A stretch of 37,904 nt of DNA from Myxococcales bacterium. GTDB taxonomy: Bacteria > Myxococcota > Bradymonadia > UBA7976 > UBA1532. The translations under genes and the position numbers were made by a program. The stretch lies in contig JACKDM010000049.1 of the NCBI GenBank assembly GCA_020633515.1, positions 1 through 37,904 on the forward strand, read 5' to 3'. The notes under the pieces are model-generated. The model was not told where the DNA came from and did not search any database. It saw nothing but the letters and a program-made list of their open reading frames with translations. This document shows positions 31,144 through 37,904 of this stretch, in pieces (position 1 is the first letter of the stretch; each line of letters opens with the position of its first letter).

Positions 31144-34100
31144 GTCATCTCACTCGATGGCTCGGGCAGGGTGGGCGTCTCGTCGCGCTTGCCATAGAGC
31201 CAGCGGAAGAAGCGGGCGAAGTCTTCGAGGATGAGGTAGTAGGCGGGCACGACGACGAGCACGATCACCGTCGAGGTGAGCACGCCGAAGCCGAGGCTGA
31301 TCGCCATCGGGATGAGGAAGCGGGCCTGTACCGAGGTCTCGAAGATCATGGGCATGAGGCCGAAGAAGGTGGTCAGCGAGGTGAGCAGGATGGGTCGGAA
31401 GCGGCGGGCGGCGCCGAGGATGACGGCCTCGGTGGCGCTGTAGCCCTGGTTGCGCAGCTCGTTGGTGGCGACGACGAGGATGAGCGAGTCGTTGACCACC
31501 ACGCCGGAGAGCGCGACGATCCCGAGCACGCTGATGACGCTGAGGTCGTATCCCATCGCGATGTGTCCGAGCACGGCGCCGACGATGCCGAATGGGATGA
31601 CCGACATGACGAGCACGGGCTGGAAGTAGCTCTTGAAGGGGATGGCGAGCAGGCCATAGACGAGCAGCATGGCGAAGAGGAAGTTGAAGCCGAGCTGGCC
31701 GAGGCTCTCGCGCTGTTCGCGTTGCTCGCCTTCGAGGCTGTAGCCGAGGCCGGGCGTGGCGGCGACGATGCCGGGCATGACCTCCTGCTGGATGCGGCGG
31801 AGGAGCACGTTGGCGTTGCTCTCGCCTTCGACGATGTCGGCGGTGACGTTGAGGACGCGGCGGCCGTCGACGCGGCGGATGTTGGTCTCGGCGCGGTTGG
31901 GGGTGAGCACGGCGGCTTGCGCGAGCGGGATCTCGCCGCCGGTGGGGGTGCGGAGCACGAGCGATTCGAGGCTCTGGCGGGTGCGGCGCTCGTCTTGGGG
32001 GAGGCGGACCATGACGCGGACCTCGTCGCGGCCGCGCTGCTGGCGGAGGGCTTCGCTGCCGAAGTAGGCGGCGCGGAGCTGGCGGGCGAGGTCGATCTCG
32101 GTGAGGCCGAGCGCGCGGCCGACGGGGGTGAGGGTGGCGTCGAGCTGCTCCTTGCCGTTGCTGAAGCCGGGGTCGATGTCGCGGAGGCCTTCGAAGTCGG
32201 CGATGGCTTCGGAGAGGCGGAGCGCGGCGCGTTCGAGGGTGGCGGTGTCGGCGTGGCTGAGCTGGATGTCGATCGGGGCGCCGGCGCTGGGGCCGAGGCT
32301 GTAGCGGAAGCTCTGGGTCTCGACGCCGACGAGCGGGCCGACGGCGTCGCGCCACTCTTCGGCGATCTGTTTGCTGCTGACGTCGCGCTGGTCGACGGGG
32401 ACGAGCTGGAGCGCGACCTCGAGGATGTGGCTGCCGGTGCTCGCGGCGGCGCTGGGGCCGAAGCCTTGCAGGCTCTCGCCGAGCTGGGTGTAGAGGCCGC
32501 GCTTGATGCGGTCGCCGCCGTGGCGCTCGATGACCTCGTCGGCGGCGTCGATGAGGCGGCGGGCGATGGTGCGGGTCTCGTCGATGGGGGCGCCGACGGG
32601 GAGGCGGACGGAGGCGATGCTGATGTCGCCTTCGATCTTGGGGAAGAAGCCGAACTGGATGAAGCCGGCGGCGGCGAGGCCGACGGTGACGATGAGCACG
32701 GCGAGGGCGCTGGCGGCGACGAGGTAGCGGTGGCGGGCGAGGACGTGGGCGAAGGGCTTGTAGAGGCCGTCGACGAAGCGGTCGAAGGCGTCGCCGAACT
32801 TGCGCTGCTGGCGGTTGATCCAGGCGAGCGGGCCCCAGGCCTTCTTCGAGCCGTGGGCGAGGTGCGCGGGCAGGATGAGGAGCGATTCGAGCAGGGAGAG
32901 CAGGAGCACCGAGATGACGATCACGGGGACGACGCCGAAGATCTTGCCGGTGAAGCCGGGCACGAAGAGGAGCGGGCCGAAGGTCGCGACGGTGGTGGCG
33001 ACGGCGAAGACGACCGGCGCGGCGACCTCCTTGACGCCTTCGATGGCGGCCTGGAGGAAGGGTTTGCCCTGCTGGCGGTGCTCGAAGACGTTCTCGCCGA
33101 CGACGATCGCGTCGTCGACGACGATGCCGAGCACGAGCAGGAAGGCAAACATGGAGATCATGTTGATGGAGACGCCGAAGACGGGGAGCAGCAGGAAGGC
33201 GCCGAGGAACGAGATGGGGATGCCGAGCATGACCCAGAAGGCGAGGCGGATCTCGAGGAAGAGGCCGAGCACGACCATGACCAGCACGAGGCCCATGGCG
33301 GCGTTGCGCACGAGCAGCGAGATGCGGTCGGCGTAGATCTCGGACTGGTCGTCCCAGGTGGCGAGCGCGACGCCGGGGGGGAGCACGAGGCCTTCGATGT
33401 AGCCTTCGACGGCCTCGGCGATCTGGACCGGGGTCTGGTCGCCGACGCGGTAGACGTTGAGGCGCACGGCGGGCTTGCCGTTGAAGAAGGCCTCTTGATC
33501 GGTCTCCTGGAAGCCGTCGCGGATGGTGGCGACGTCGCCGAGGCGGACGCGGGTGCCGTCGGGGCGGGCGATGAGGGTGATGCCGGCGAACTCGGCGCCG
33601 AGGTCGCGGCGCTCGGTGGTGCGGACGAGGAGCTCGCCGCCGGCCGCGCGCACGCTGCCGCCGGGGAGCTCGACCGAGGCGCGGGTGACGGTGGTCGAGA
33701 TCTGGTCGAGGGTGAGGCCATAGGCGCGCAGGGTGGCTTGATCGACCTCGATGGCGATCTCGCGGGGGGGCACGCCGACGAGGTCGGTGCGGGTGACGGG
33801 GGTCTCGGCGAGCAGACCGAGGCGGACGTGCTCGGCGGTCTGGCGCAGGGTCTCGTGGGGGAAGTCGCCGTAGACGATGACGGCGATGACGTTGCGGATG
33901 TTGGGCGCGGCCGAGACGATGGGGCGCTCGGCCTCTTCGGGGAAGGAGCGGATGGCGTCGACGGCGGCCTTGACGTCGGTCTGCACGGCGTCGAGGTCGG
34001 CGCCGGTGAGCGTCTCGACGAGGACGCGGGCGAAGCCCTCGCCGGCGGTGCTGGTGACGCGCTTGACGTCGTCGAGGCCACGCACCGCCTCTTCGATGGC

Positions 34101-34352
34101 GAGCACGATGCCTTGCTCGACCTCTTCGGGGCTCGCGCCGGGGTAGGCGACCTGCACGGTGACGTAGTCGGGGTCGAACTCGGGGAAGACCTCCTGCTTG
34201 ACGTTCTGGCTCATGATGAGCCCGCCGACGATGAGCAGGCCCATGATGAGGTTGGCGGCGACGCTGTTCTGCGCCATCCACGCGAGCATGCCGTGGCGGT
34301 CGCGGCGGGGCAGCGCGTCTTCTTCGGGGGAGTGGTGCGCCTCCATGCTCAT
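31140..34352 (-). CDS. RND efflux pump inner-membrane permease (HAE1/MMPL-type)
   Basis: The protein has 1070 residues, full length for RND pumps. The first transmembrane segment is NSVAANLIMGLLIVGGLIM. The pattern VFPEFDPDYVTVQVAYPGASPEEVEQ is typical of AcrB/MexF-like proteins with a shorter first loop. TM4 carries LGIVVDDAIVVGENVF with Asp413 and Asp414, the proton-relay residues of hydrophobe/amphiphile exporters. Two large periplasmic loops and the second half (LLAIPFKSYFQPVLVMSVIPFG, GVVVNDSLILVVATN) complete the duplication. It works with the adaptor and outer-membrane factor encoded upstream to expel small molecules. ATG 34352 overlaps the adaptor stop by 4 bases. The substrate is not predictable from sequence. 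Confidence 0.95.
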   Translation of the reverse strand: MSMEAHHSPEEDALPRRDRHGMLAWMAQNSVAANLIMGLLIVGGLIMSQNVKQEVFPEFDPDYVTVQVAYPGASPEEVEQGIVLAIEEAVRGLDDVKRVTSTAGEGFARVLVETLTGADLDAVQTDVKAAVDAIRSFPEEAERPIVSAAPNIRNVIAVIVYGDFPHETLRQTAEHVRLGLLAETPVTRTDLVGVPPREIAIEVDQATLRAYGLTLDQISTTVTRASVELPGGSVRAAGGELLVRTTERRDLGAEFAGITLIARPDGTRVRLGDVATIRDGFQETDQEAFFNGKPAVRLNVYRVGDQTPVQIAEAVEGYIEGLVLPPGVALATWDDQSEIYADRISLLVRNAAMGLVLVMVVLGLFLEIRLAFWVMLGIPISFLGAFLLLPVFGVSINMISMFAFLLVLGIVVDDAIVVGENVFEHRQQGKPFLQAAIEGVKEVAAPVVFAVATTVATFGPLLFVPGFTGKIFGVVPVIVISVLLLSLLESLLILPAHLAHGSKKAWGPLAWINRQQRKFGDAFDRFVDGLYKPFAHVLARHRYLVAASALAVLIVTVGLAAAGFIQFGFFPKIEGDISIASVRLPVGAPIDETRTIARRLIDAADEVIERHGGDRIKRGLYTQLGESLQGFGPSAAASTGSHILEVALQLVPVDQRDVSSKQIAEEWRDAVGPLVGVETQSFRYSLGPSAGAPIDIQLSHADTATLERAALRLSEAIADFEGLRDIDPGFSNGKEQLDATLTPVGRALGLTEIDLARQLRAAYFGSEALRQQRGRDEVRVMVRLPQDERRTRQSLESLVLRTPTGGEIPLAQAAVLTPNRAETNIRRVDGRRVLNVTADIVEGESNANVLLRRIQQEVMPGIVAATPGLGYSLEGEQREQRESLGQLGFNFLFAMLLVYGLLAIPFKSYFQPVLVMSVIPFGIVGAVLGHIAMGYDLSVISVLGIVALSGVVVNDSLILVVATNELRNQGYSATEAVILGAARRFRPILLTSLTTFFGLMPMIFETSVQARFLIPMAISLGFGVLTSTVIVLVVVPAYYLILEDFARFFRWLYGKRDETPTLPEPSSEMT

Positions 34353-35545
34353 CGTTCGGTCTCCTCGGCGGCCGGGGCGGCGGCGAGCTCAGCGGAGGCG
34401 CCGGCGGGCGCGAGCTTCATGCCGGGCACGGGCGCGGCGATGCGGCTGTCGACGACGCGGGCGTCGGCGGGCAGGCCGGAGACGATGACCCGGTCGCGCT
34501 CGCGGCGCACGACGCGGATCGGCTTGACCTCGAGGGTGTCGCCGGCGCCGACGAGCCAGACGGCGTCGTCGCCGCGCAGCGCGGTGCGGGGCACGGCGAC
34601 GGCGTCTTCGACGGCGCGGCCGGCGAGCTCGACGGTGACGGTCGCGCCGAGCAGGAGCGCGTCGGGGGCCTCGGTCATCAGCCCGAGCGGGTCTTCGACC
34701 TCGACGATGACGCGCGCCATCAGCCCGCTCGGGTCGACGTCGGCGAGCTGGCGCACGACGCGGCCCTCGCGGCGGATCGCGTCGTCGCCGAGCGCCTGCA
34801 CCACCGTCGCCGGGCTGCCGGGGATCTCGAGCCAGCGCAGCTCGCTGGCGGGGATGGAGACCTGCACCCACCACGCGTCGCTGCCGACGAGCGTGCCGAG
34901 CGGGGTGCCGGGGCGGGCGATCTGGCCGACGTCGACGCTCTCGCTGCGCACGATCGCGTTGAATGGCGCGGAGATGCGGGTGCGCTGCCAGGCGAGGCGG
35001 GCCTGGTCGAGCGTGCTCTGCGCGGCGGTGAGCTGCGCCTCGGCGCCGGCGATCTGCGGCTCGCGCAGCGCGAGGGCCCGGCCGCGGGGCGAGGCGGCGC
35101 TGCCCTGGTCGCCGAGCAGCTTCCACTCCCGCTCGGCGACCGCGCGGCGGCTCTGCTCCTGCTGCAAGCCGACCTCGGCCTGCTTGACCTGCGCCTGCGC
35201 CTGCTTGATCTGGAGCGCGTAGTCGCGGTTGTCGAGCGAGACGACGACCTCGCCGGCCTCGACGCGGCCGCCGGCGACGAAGCGGGGGTCGATCTGGGTG
35301 ATGCGGCCGGTGACCTCGGCCTGCAAGGCGACCTCGCGGGCGGGGGTGACGGTGCCGAGCGCGCTGACGCGGACCGGGCCGTCGAGCGCGGCGGGGCGCA
35401 CCACCGAGACCGGCTCGGCGATGGCCTCGGGTGGCTTCTTCGGCGGTGGCGTGCGCAGCTTCGCGAGCATGCGGAAGGCGCCGAGCGCCACCGCGATGAC
35501 GAGGACGGGCAGCAAGACGCGGAGCACGGTGCGCAGGGCGTTCAT
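34349..35545 (-). CDS. RND efflux periplasmic adaptor (membrane fusion protein)
   Basis: The protein has 398 residues. One N-terminal membrane anchor (about 7-25), no lipobox. Residues 52-90 form the first half of a lipoyl domain (VSALGTVTPAREVALQAEVTGRI, VEAGEVVVSLDNRDYALQIKQAQAQ). A helical hairpin of about 70 residues follows (QVKQAEVGLQQEQSRR to STLDQARLAWQR). RISAPFNAIVRSESVDVGQ closes the lipoyl domain, and beta-barrel and membrane-proximal domains follow (PRTALRGDDAVWLVG). This is the standard HlyD/MexA-like order. It bridges the pump and the outer-membrane factor. ATG 35545 overlaps the outer-membrane factor stop by 4 bases. Confidence 0.95.
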   Translation of the reverse strand: MNALRTVLRVLLPVLVIAVALGAFRMLAKLRTPPPKKPPEAIAEPVSVVRPAALDGPVRVSALGTVTPAREVALQAEVTGRITQIDPRFVAGGRVEAGEVVVSLDNRDYALQIKQAQAQVKQAEVGLQQEQSRRAVAEREWKLLGDQGSAASPRGRALALREPQIAGAEAQLTAAQSTLDQARLAWQRTRISAPFNAIVRSESVDVGQIARPGTPLGTLVGSDAWWVQVSIPASELRWLEIPGSPATVVQALGDDAIRREGRVVRQLADVDPSGLMARVIVEVEDPLGLMTEAPDALLLGATVTVELAGRAVEDAVAVPRTALRGDDAVWLVGAGDTLEVKPIRVVRRERDRVIVSGLPADARVVDSRIAAPVPGMKLAPAGASAELAAAPAAEETER

Positions 35546-37011
35546 GTCGGATCTCCTTCGCGAGCGGCGGCGGCGCCGACGTCGAGGCGGGCGGGGGCGA
35601 GGTCGTCGGTCCACCGGCCACCGAGGGCGCGGTAGAGCTGGATGTGATAGCTGAGGCGGAGCCGGCGGGCGGCGAGCAGGCCGATCTCGGCGCGCTGCAC
35701 GCCTTGCAGGGCGGTGAGCACGGGCAGGTAGTCGGTGAGGCCCTCGGTGTAGCGGGCGCGGGCCTGTTCGAGGAGCGCGCGGCCGACCTCGAGCTCGGCC
35801 TCGAGGCGCTCGATCGTCTCGGCCTGTCGGGCGGCGAGCACGAGCGCGTCCTCGACCTCGCCGAACGCGCGCAGGCTGGTCTGCACGAAGGCGGCGAGCG
35901 CGCCGGCGAGCACGGCGCGGGTGCGCTCGACCTCGGCGCGGCGGCGGCCGCCGTCGACGAGCGGCGCGATGATCTGGCCGGCGAGGCTCCACACCCAGCG
36001 GTCGATGAGGTCGCCGAAGCTGTCGGCCTGAAAGCCGGTCGAGGCGCTGAGCGTGAGCGAGGGCAGGCGGGCGGCGAGCGCGGCGCCGACCCGCTCGTCG
36101 GCGGCGGTGACGCGCAGCCGGGCGGCGCGCAGGTCGGGGCGGCGGTCGAGCAGCGCCGAGGGCAGCCCGGCGGCGGGGATCGGCGGCGGCGCGGGGAGCG
36201 CATCGCTCGCGCCGGCGAGCGCGACGCCTTGCGCGGGCGGGCGGCCGAGCAGCAGCGCGAGCTGGTGTTCGAGCGTCGCGCGCCGCGCCTGCACCGCGGG
36301 GAGCTGGCGGCGGGTCGTCAGCAGCAACTGCTCCTGCTGCAAGACATCGGCGGCGGCGGCGAGCCCCTCGGCGAAGCGGAAGCGCATCAGCCCGAGCAGC
36401 GTCTCGTTGGTCTCGATCTGGCTCTGCAACAGCGCCTCGGTCGCGCGCTGCTCGACGAGCGCGAACCACAGATCCGCCGCCTGCGCGGTGAGGCTGATCG
36501 CGAGCGCCTCGTAGTCGAGCCGCGAGGCGCGCGCGTCGAGCTCGGCGGCGCGGGCGGTCGCGCCGAGGCGGTCCCAGAGGTCGAGCTCGTAGCTGGCGGC
36601 GAGCGAGAGCCCGTAGCTCTGCACGACCGAGGGCTCGATCGTGGTCGTGGGCCCGGTCGGGCCGAGCGCGATCGACGGCGTGTAGACCCGGCTCGCGCCC
36701 GCGGTGCCCTGCGCGTTGACCTGCGGCCACAGCGGCGCGCCCTGCTGCTCGGCGATCGCGCGCGCCTGCTGCAAGCGGGCCCAGGCCTGCACGAGGTCGA
36801 GGTTCTCGGCGAGGAGGCGGTCGAGCGCGGTCTCGAGGCCGGCGTCGCCGAACGCGGCCCACCAGCGATCGGGGGCCTCGACGGCGCCGGGCGGCTGCTG
36901 CCAGCCGGCGGGGAGGCGGTCGCCGAGGTCGACGTCCTCGGGCCGCTGCGCGGTGTGGAGGGGGTTGCAGGCCGCGAGGGCGGCGGCGGCGAAGAGGGCG
37001 GCCGGTCTCAT
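35542..37011 (-). CDS. RND efflux outer-membrane factor lipoprotein (NodT/OprM type)
   Basis: The protein has 489 residues. The signal ends in ALAAC (Cys15), so it is lipidated. Features of the TolC/OprM family occur in two repeats: WWAAFGDAGLETALDRLLAENLDLVQA, YELDLWDRLGATARAAELD, RRPDLRAARLRVTAADERVGAALAARLPSLTLS and QADSFGDLIDRWVWSLAGQIIAPLVDGGRRRAEVE, then YTEGLTDYLPVLTALQGVQRAE near the end. It is the exit duct of the pump. It is the first gene of the five-gene operon and its ATG at 37011 has GGAG 6 bases upstream. The promoter with paired operators lies immediately upstream. Confidence 0.95.
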   Translation of the reverse strand: MRPAALFAAAALAACNPLHTAQRPEDVDLGDRLPAGWQQPPGAVEAPDRWWAAFGDAGLETALDRLLAENLDLVQAWARLQQARAIAEQQGAPLWPQVNAQGTAGASRVYTPSIALGPTGPTTTIEPSVVQSYGLSLAASYELDLWDRLGATARAAELDARASRLDYEALAISLTAQAADLWFALVEQRATEALLQSQIETNETLLGLMRFRFAEGLAAAADVLQQEQLLLTTRRQLPAVQARRATLEHQLALLLGRPPAQGVALAGASDALPAPPPIPAAGLPSALLDRRPDLRAARLRVTAADERVGAALAARLPSLTLSASTGFQADSFGDLIDRWVWSLAGQIIAPLVDGGRRRAEVERTRAVLAGALAAFVQTSLRAFGEVEDALVLAARQAETIERLEAELEVGRALLEQARARYTEGLTDYLPVLTALQGVQRAEIGLLAARRLRLSYHIQLYRALGGRWTDDLAPARLDVGAAAAREGDPT

Positions 37012-37021
37012 CGGGGCTCCT

Positions 37022-37038
37022 CGAACGAACGTTCGATT
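37022..37038. promoter_or_regulatory. TetR-type operator, promoter-distal copy
   Basis: CGAACGAACGTTCGATT is the exact reverse complement of the copy at 37055-37071. It contains the palindrome CGAACGTTCG (37026-37035). On the minus strand it falls just after the predicted transcription start and 10 bases before the outer-membrane factor ATG, where a bound repressor would block elongation or initiation. Confidence 0.7.
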
Positions 37039-37045
37039 TGCGTGC

Positions 37046-37075
37046 TTGATAGCGAATCGAACGTTCGTTCGTCAA
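37046..37075 (-). promoter_or_regulatory. Promoter of the RND efflux operon
   Basis: On the minus strand, TTGACG (37075-37070) and TATCAA (37051-37046) are separated by 18 bases. They match the sigma-70 consensus at five and four of six positions. The operator copy at 37055-37071 lies inside the spacer and over the -35, the usual site for TetR repression. Transcription would start near 37039. Confidence 0.65.
37055..37071. promoter_or_regulatory. TetR-type operator, promoter-overlapping copy
   Basis: AATCGAACGTTCGTTCG, with inner palindrome CGAACGTTCG (37058-37067). It is a perfect inverted copy of the element at 37022-37038, 16 bases away, so the dyad as a whole is symmetric. It covers part of the -35 and the spacer of the operon promoter. 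Confidence 0.7.
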
Positions 37076-37151
37076 GCCGCCGGAGCGGGCGAAACAAAAC
37101 TTCATCGAGCGGGCGGTCGTGGTGTCGTTCTGACAGGGCTGAAGTTATGGG

Positions 37152-37181
37152 TTGAAACCAAAATGGCGCGGCCGGTATCCT
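37152..37181 (+). promoter_or_regulatory. Candidate promoter for the zinc-ribbon gene
   Basis: TTGAAA (37152-37157) and TATCCT (37176-37181) with an 18-base spacer match the consensus at five and four of six positions. They would give a leader of about 130 bases before ATG 37317. Assigned from sequence alone. Confidence 0.35.
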
Positions 37182-37316
37182 ATGGCCCGCGTCGGTCGCC
37201 CTGCGGCCGATGCCATGTGCCATCAACCACGCGGGTCTCATCCATGGCATCGCGCCGAGGCCCGACACCGGCGGGGAGTCAGCCCCCTCGTCTGGTCCCA
37301 TCGAGCGGCTGTGAGA

Positions 37317-37643
37317 ATGTATCGGTGTGAACTCTGTGGAGAGACCTCTGCGCCCGGTGAGCAGGCGCATCATGTCATCGTCGAGACCCGGGAGGTGAGC
37401 TACCCCCGGCGCTCGCACAGCCAGGCGCCGACGCGGCGCAAGGATCGCCAGAAGCGCGCCCGCTGGGGCGCCGATCCGGGCGGCGAGGGGGCGGAGATCG
37501 TCGACGAGGCGCTCGCTTGCACGGCCTGCGCCGCTCGCGTCGAAGAGTCGCGGCGGCTGCCATCGGGGATCGACGACTGGCACGGCGAAGACCAGGACGA
37601 TGTCATCGATGACACCGCCTGGAGCCACGCCGCGAGCGCCTGA
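37317..37643 (+). CDS. Small zinc-ribbon-like protein
   Basis: The protein has 108 residues from ATG 37317 (reading MYRCELCGETSAPGEQAHH). Two CxxC pairs, Cys4/Cys7 and the ACTACAA pair near residue 70, form a probable zinc ribbon. Between them are a basic YPRRSHSQAPTRRKDRQKRAR segment and WGADPGGEGAEIVDEALAC. I recall similar short myxobacterial proteins with CELC at the start, V-V-E-T-R in the middle and DPGG-x-G-x-E-I-V before the second pair, with no known function. The tail is acidic (DDWHGEDQDDVIDD). Upstream in-frame codons read poorly as protein, so the start at the first Cys-containing Met is preferred. Confidence 0.7.
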   Translation: MYRCELCGETSAPGEQAHHVIVETREVSYPRRSHSQAPTRRKDRQKRARWGADPGGEGAEIVDEALACTACAARVEESRRLPSGIDDWHGEDQDDVIDDTAWSHAASA

Positions 37644-37653
37644 GTCGGCCTCG

Positions 37654-37686
37654 GCAGCCGGTCGGCGCTCGACACCGGCCGGCTGC
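37654..37686. terminator. Inverted repeat after the zinc-ribbon gene
   Basis: GCAGCCGG at 37654-37661 pairs exactly with CCGGCTGC at 37679-37686, 11 bases after the stop codon and before the CHAD gene. The loop is 17 bases and no T-tract follows, so termination is only a possibility. Confidence 0.3.
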
Positions 37687-37704
37687 GATGGTAGATCGCG
37701 CTGC

Positions 37705-37904
37705 ATGAGCGACCCCACCTCTGCCCTCCTCGACCTCCCGGTCGGCCTCGCCGCGCGCCGCGTCGCGCGGTCCTTCCTCGACGAGGCCCGCGCCGCCGCG
37801 GCGCGGCTCGACGACCCCGACGACCCCGAGTCGCTGCACGACTTCCGCGTCGCCATCCGCCGCCAGCGCGCGACCCTGCGCGCGTGGCGCAAGCCGCTGC
37901 TGCC
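37705..37904 (+). CDS. CHAD-domain protein, 5' part (runs off the window)
   Basis: Only the first 66 residues are visible, beginning MSDPTSALLDLPVGLAARRVARSFLDEARAAA. ESLHDFRVAIRRQRATLRAWRKPLL contains the HDFRVxxRRxRxxLRAW signature of CHAD domains, helical bundles with conserved basic histidine/arginine residues that bind polyphosphate and other anions. The start at ATG 37705 follows the zinc-ribbon gene by 61 bases. Length and any partner domain (such as CYTH) lie outside the window. Confidence 0.85.
   Translation, partial: MSDPTSALLDLPVGLAARRVARSFLDEARAAAARLDDPDDPESLHDFRVAIRRQRATLRAWRKPLL

Larger units (their letters stand above)
37012..37316. other. 305-base divergent intergenic region
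   Basis: The stretch between the efflux operon and the zinc-ribbon gene contains the operon promoter with its two operator copies on the left, and a candidate promoter for the rightward gene near 37152-37181. The remaining bases 37182-37316 include GATGCCATGTGCCATC, two variants of the over-represented 9-mer family described in the findings. No open frame with plausible protein composition was seen beyond that. Confidence 0.6.

Noticed and set aside
31563..35222. A 1219-residue open frame on the plus strand opposite the pump and adaptor genes
   Set aside because: It mirrors the real genes, is dominated by Ala, Glu, Asp and Gly with no domain, and is expected in very GC-rich DNA.
37008..37892. 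A 294-residue minus-strand frame over the zinc-ribbon and CHAD genes
   Set aside because: No recognisable domain. It contains the efflux operator region and lies opposite two better-supported genes.

Overview
The window is very GC-rich DNA (above 70 % by eye) with tightly packed genes. Many neighbours on one strand overlap by 4 bases (ATGA or GTGA). Two large cysteine-rich lipoproteins, one with MopE-type CDGxDNDCDG repeats, together with a metzincin-CARDB protein, a CHAT/TPR lipoprotein and a CHAD protein, suggest a large-genome Myxococcota (delta-proteobacterial) bacterium. This is inference from gene families; no rRNA or other taxonomic marker is present. No tRNA, rRNA, CRISPR array, transposase or integrase was seen.

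Layout. (1) 1-2387: the tail of an upstream gene, a secreted metzincin protease with a CARDB domain, a Yip1-like membrane protein and a charged hypothetical protein. (2) 2418-8838, minus strand: biotin carboxylase, biotin carrier protein, catalytic chain of methylmalonyl-CoA mutase, HipA-like kinase, HIRAN protein with a HipA-N-like domain, and a molybdopterin oxidoreductase fused to pentapeptide repeats. All junctions are 3 bases apart or overlap by 4-8 bases, so a propionyl/methylmalonyl-CoA module is transcriptionally joined to a lower-GC HipA/HIRAN pair. (3) 8903-13287, minus: an M20 peptidase, a 783-residue Cys-rich lipoprotein and a membrane-anchored protein with a twin CX3C motif. (4) 13405-17137, minus: a PaoABC-type aldehyde oxidoreductase in three overlapping genes, divergent from a ketopantoate-reductase-family gene at 17259-18338.

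(5) 18535-25928, plus: a lipoprotein of unknown function, two adjacent genes that together match the N- and C-terminal halves of VioB (violacein iminophenylpyruvate dimer synthase family), and a CHAT-protease/TPR lipoprotein starting 9 bases later. The first and second genes are separated by a 127-base segment able to form competing RNA structures. This is the least conventional system in the window. (6) 25947-28559, minus: a MopE-repeat lipoprotein; then a small four-helix membrane protein. (7) 29324-37011, minus: a five-gene RND efflux operon in the order outer-membrane factor, periplasmic adaptor, RND pump, TetR repressor and metallo-beta-lactamase-fold hydrolase. All junctions overlap by 4 bases. 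Its promoter carries a perfect 17-base inverted repeat that fits a TetR operator pair. (8) 37317 to the end, plus: a small zinc-ribbon protein and the start of a CHAD-domain protein.

At every scale the sequence also contains an over-represented 9-mer, GATG(G/C)CATC, with at least ten copies in both coding orientations.
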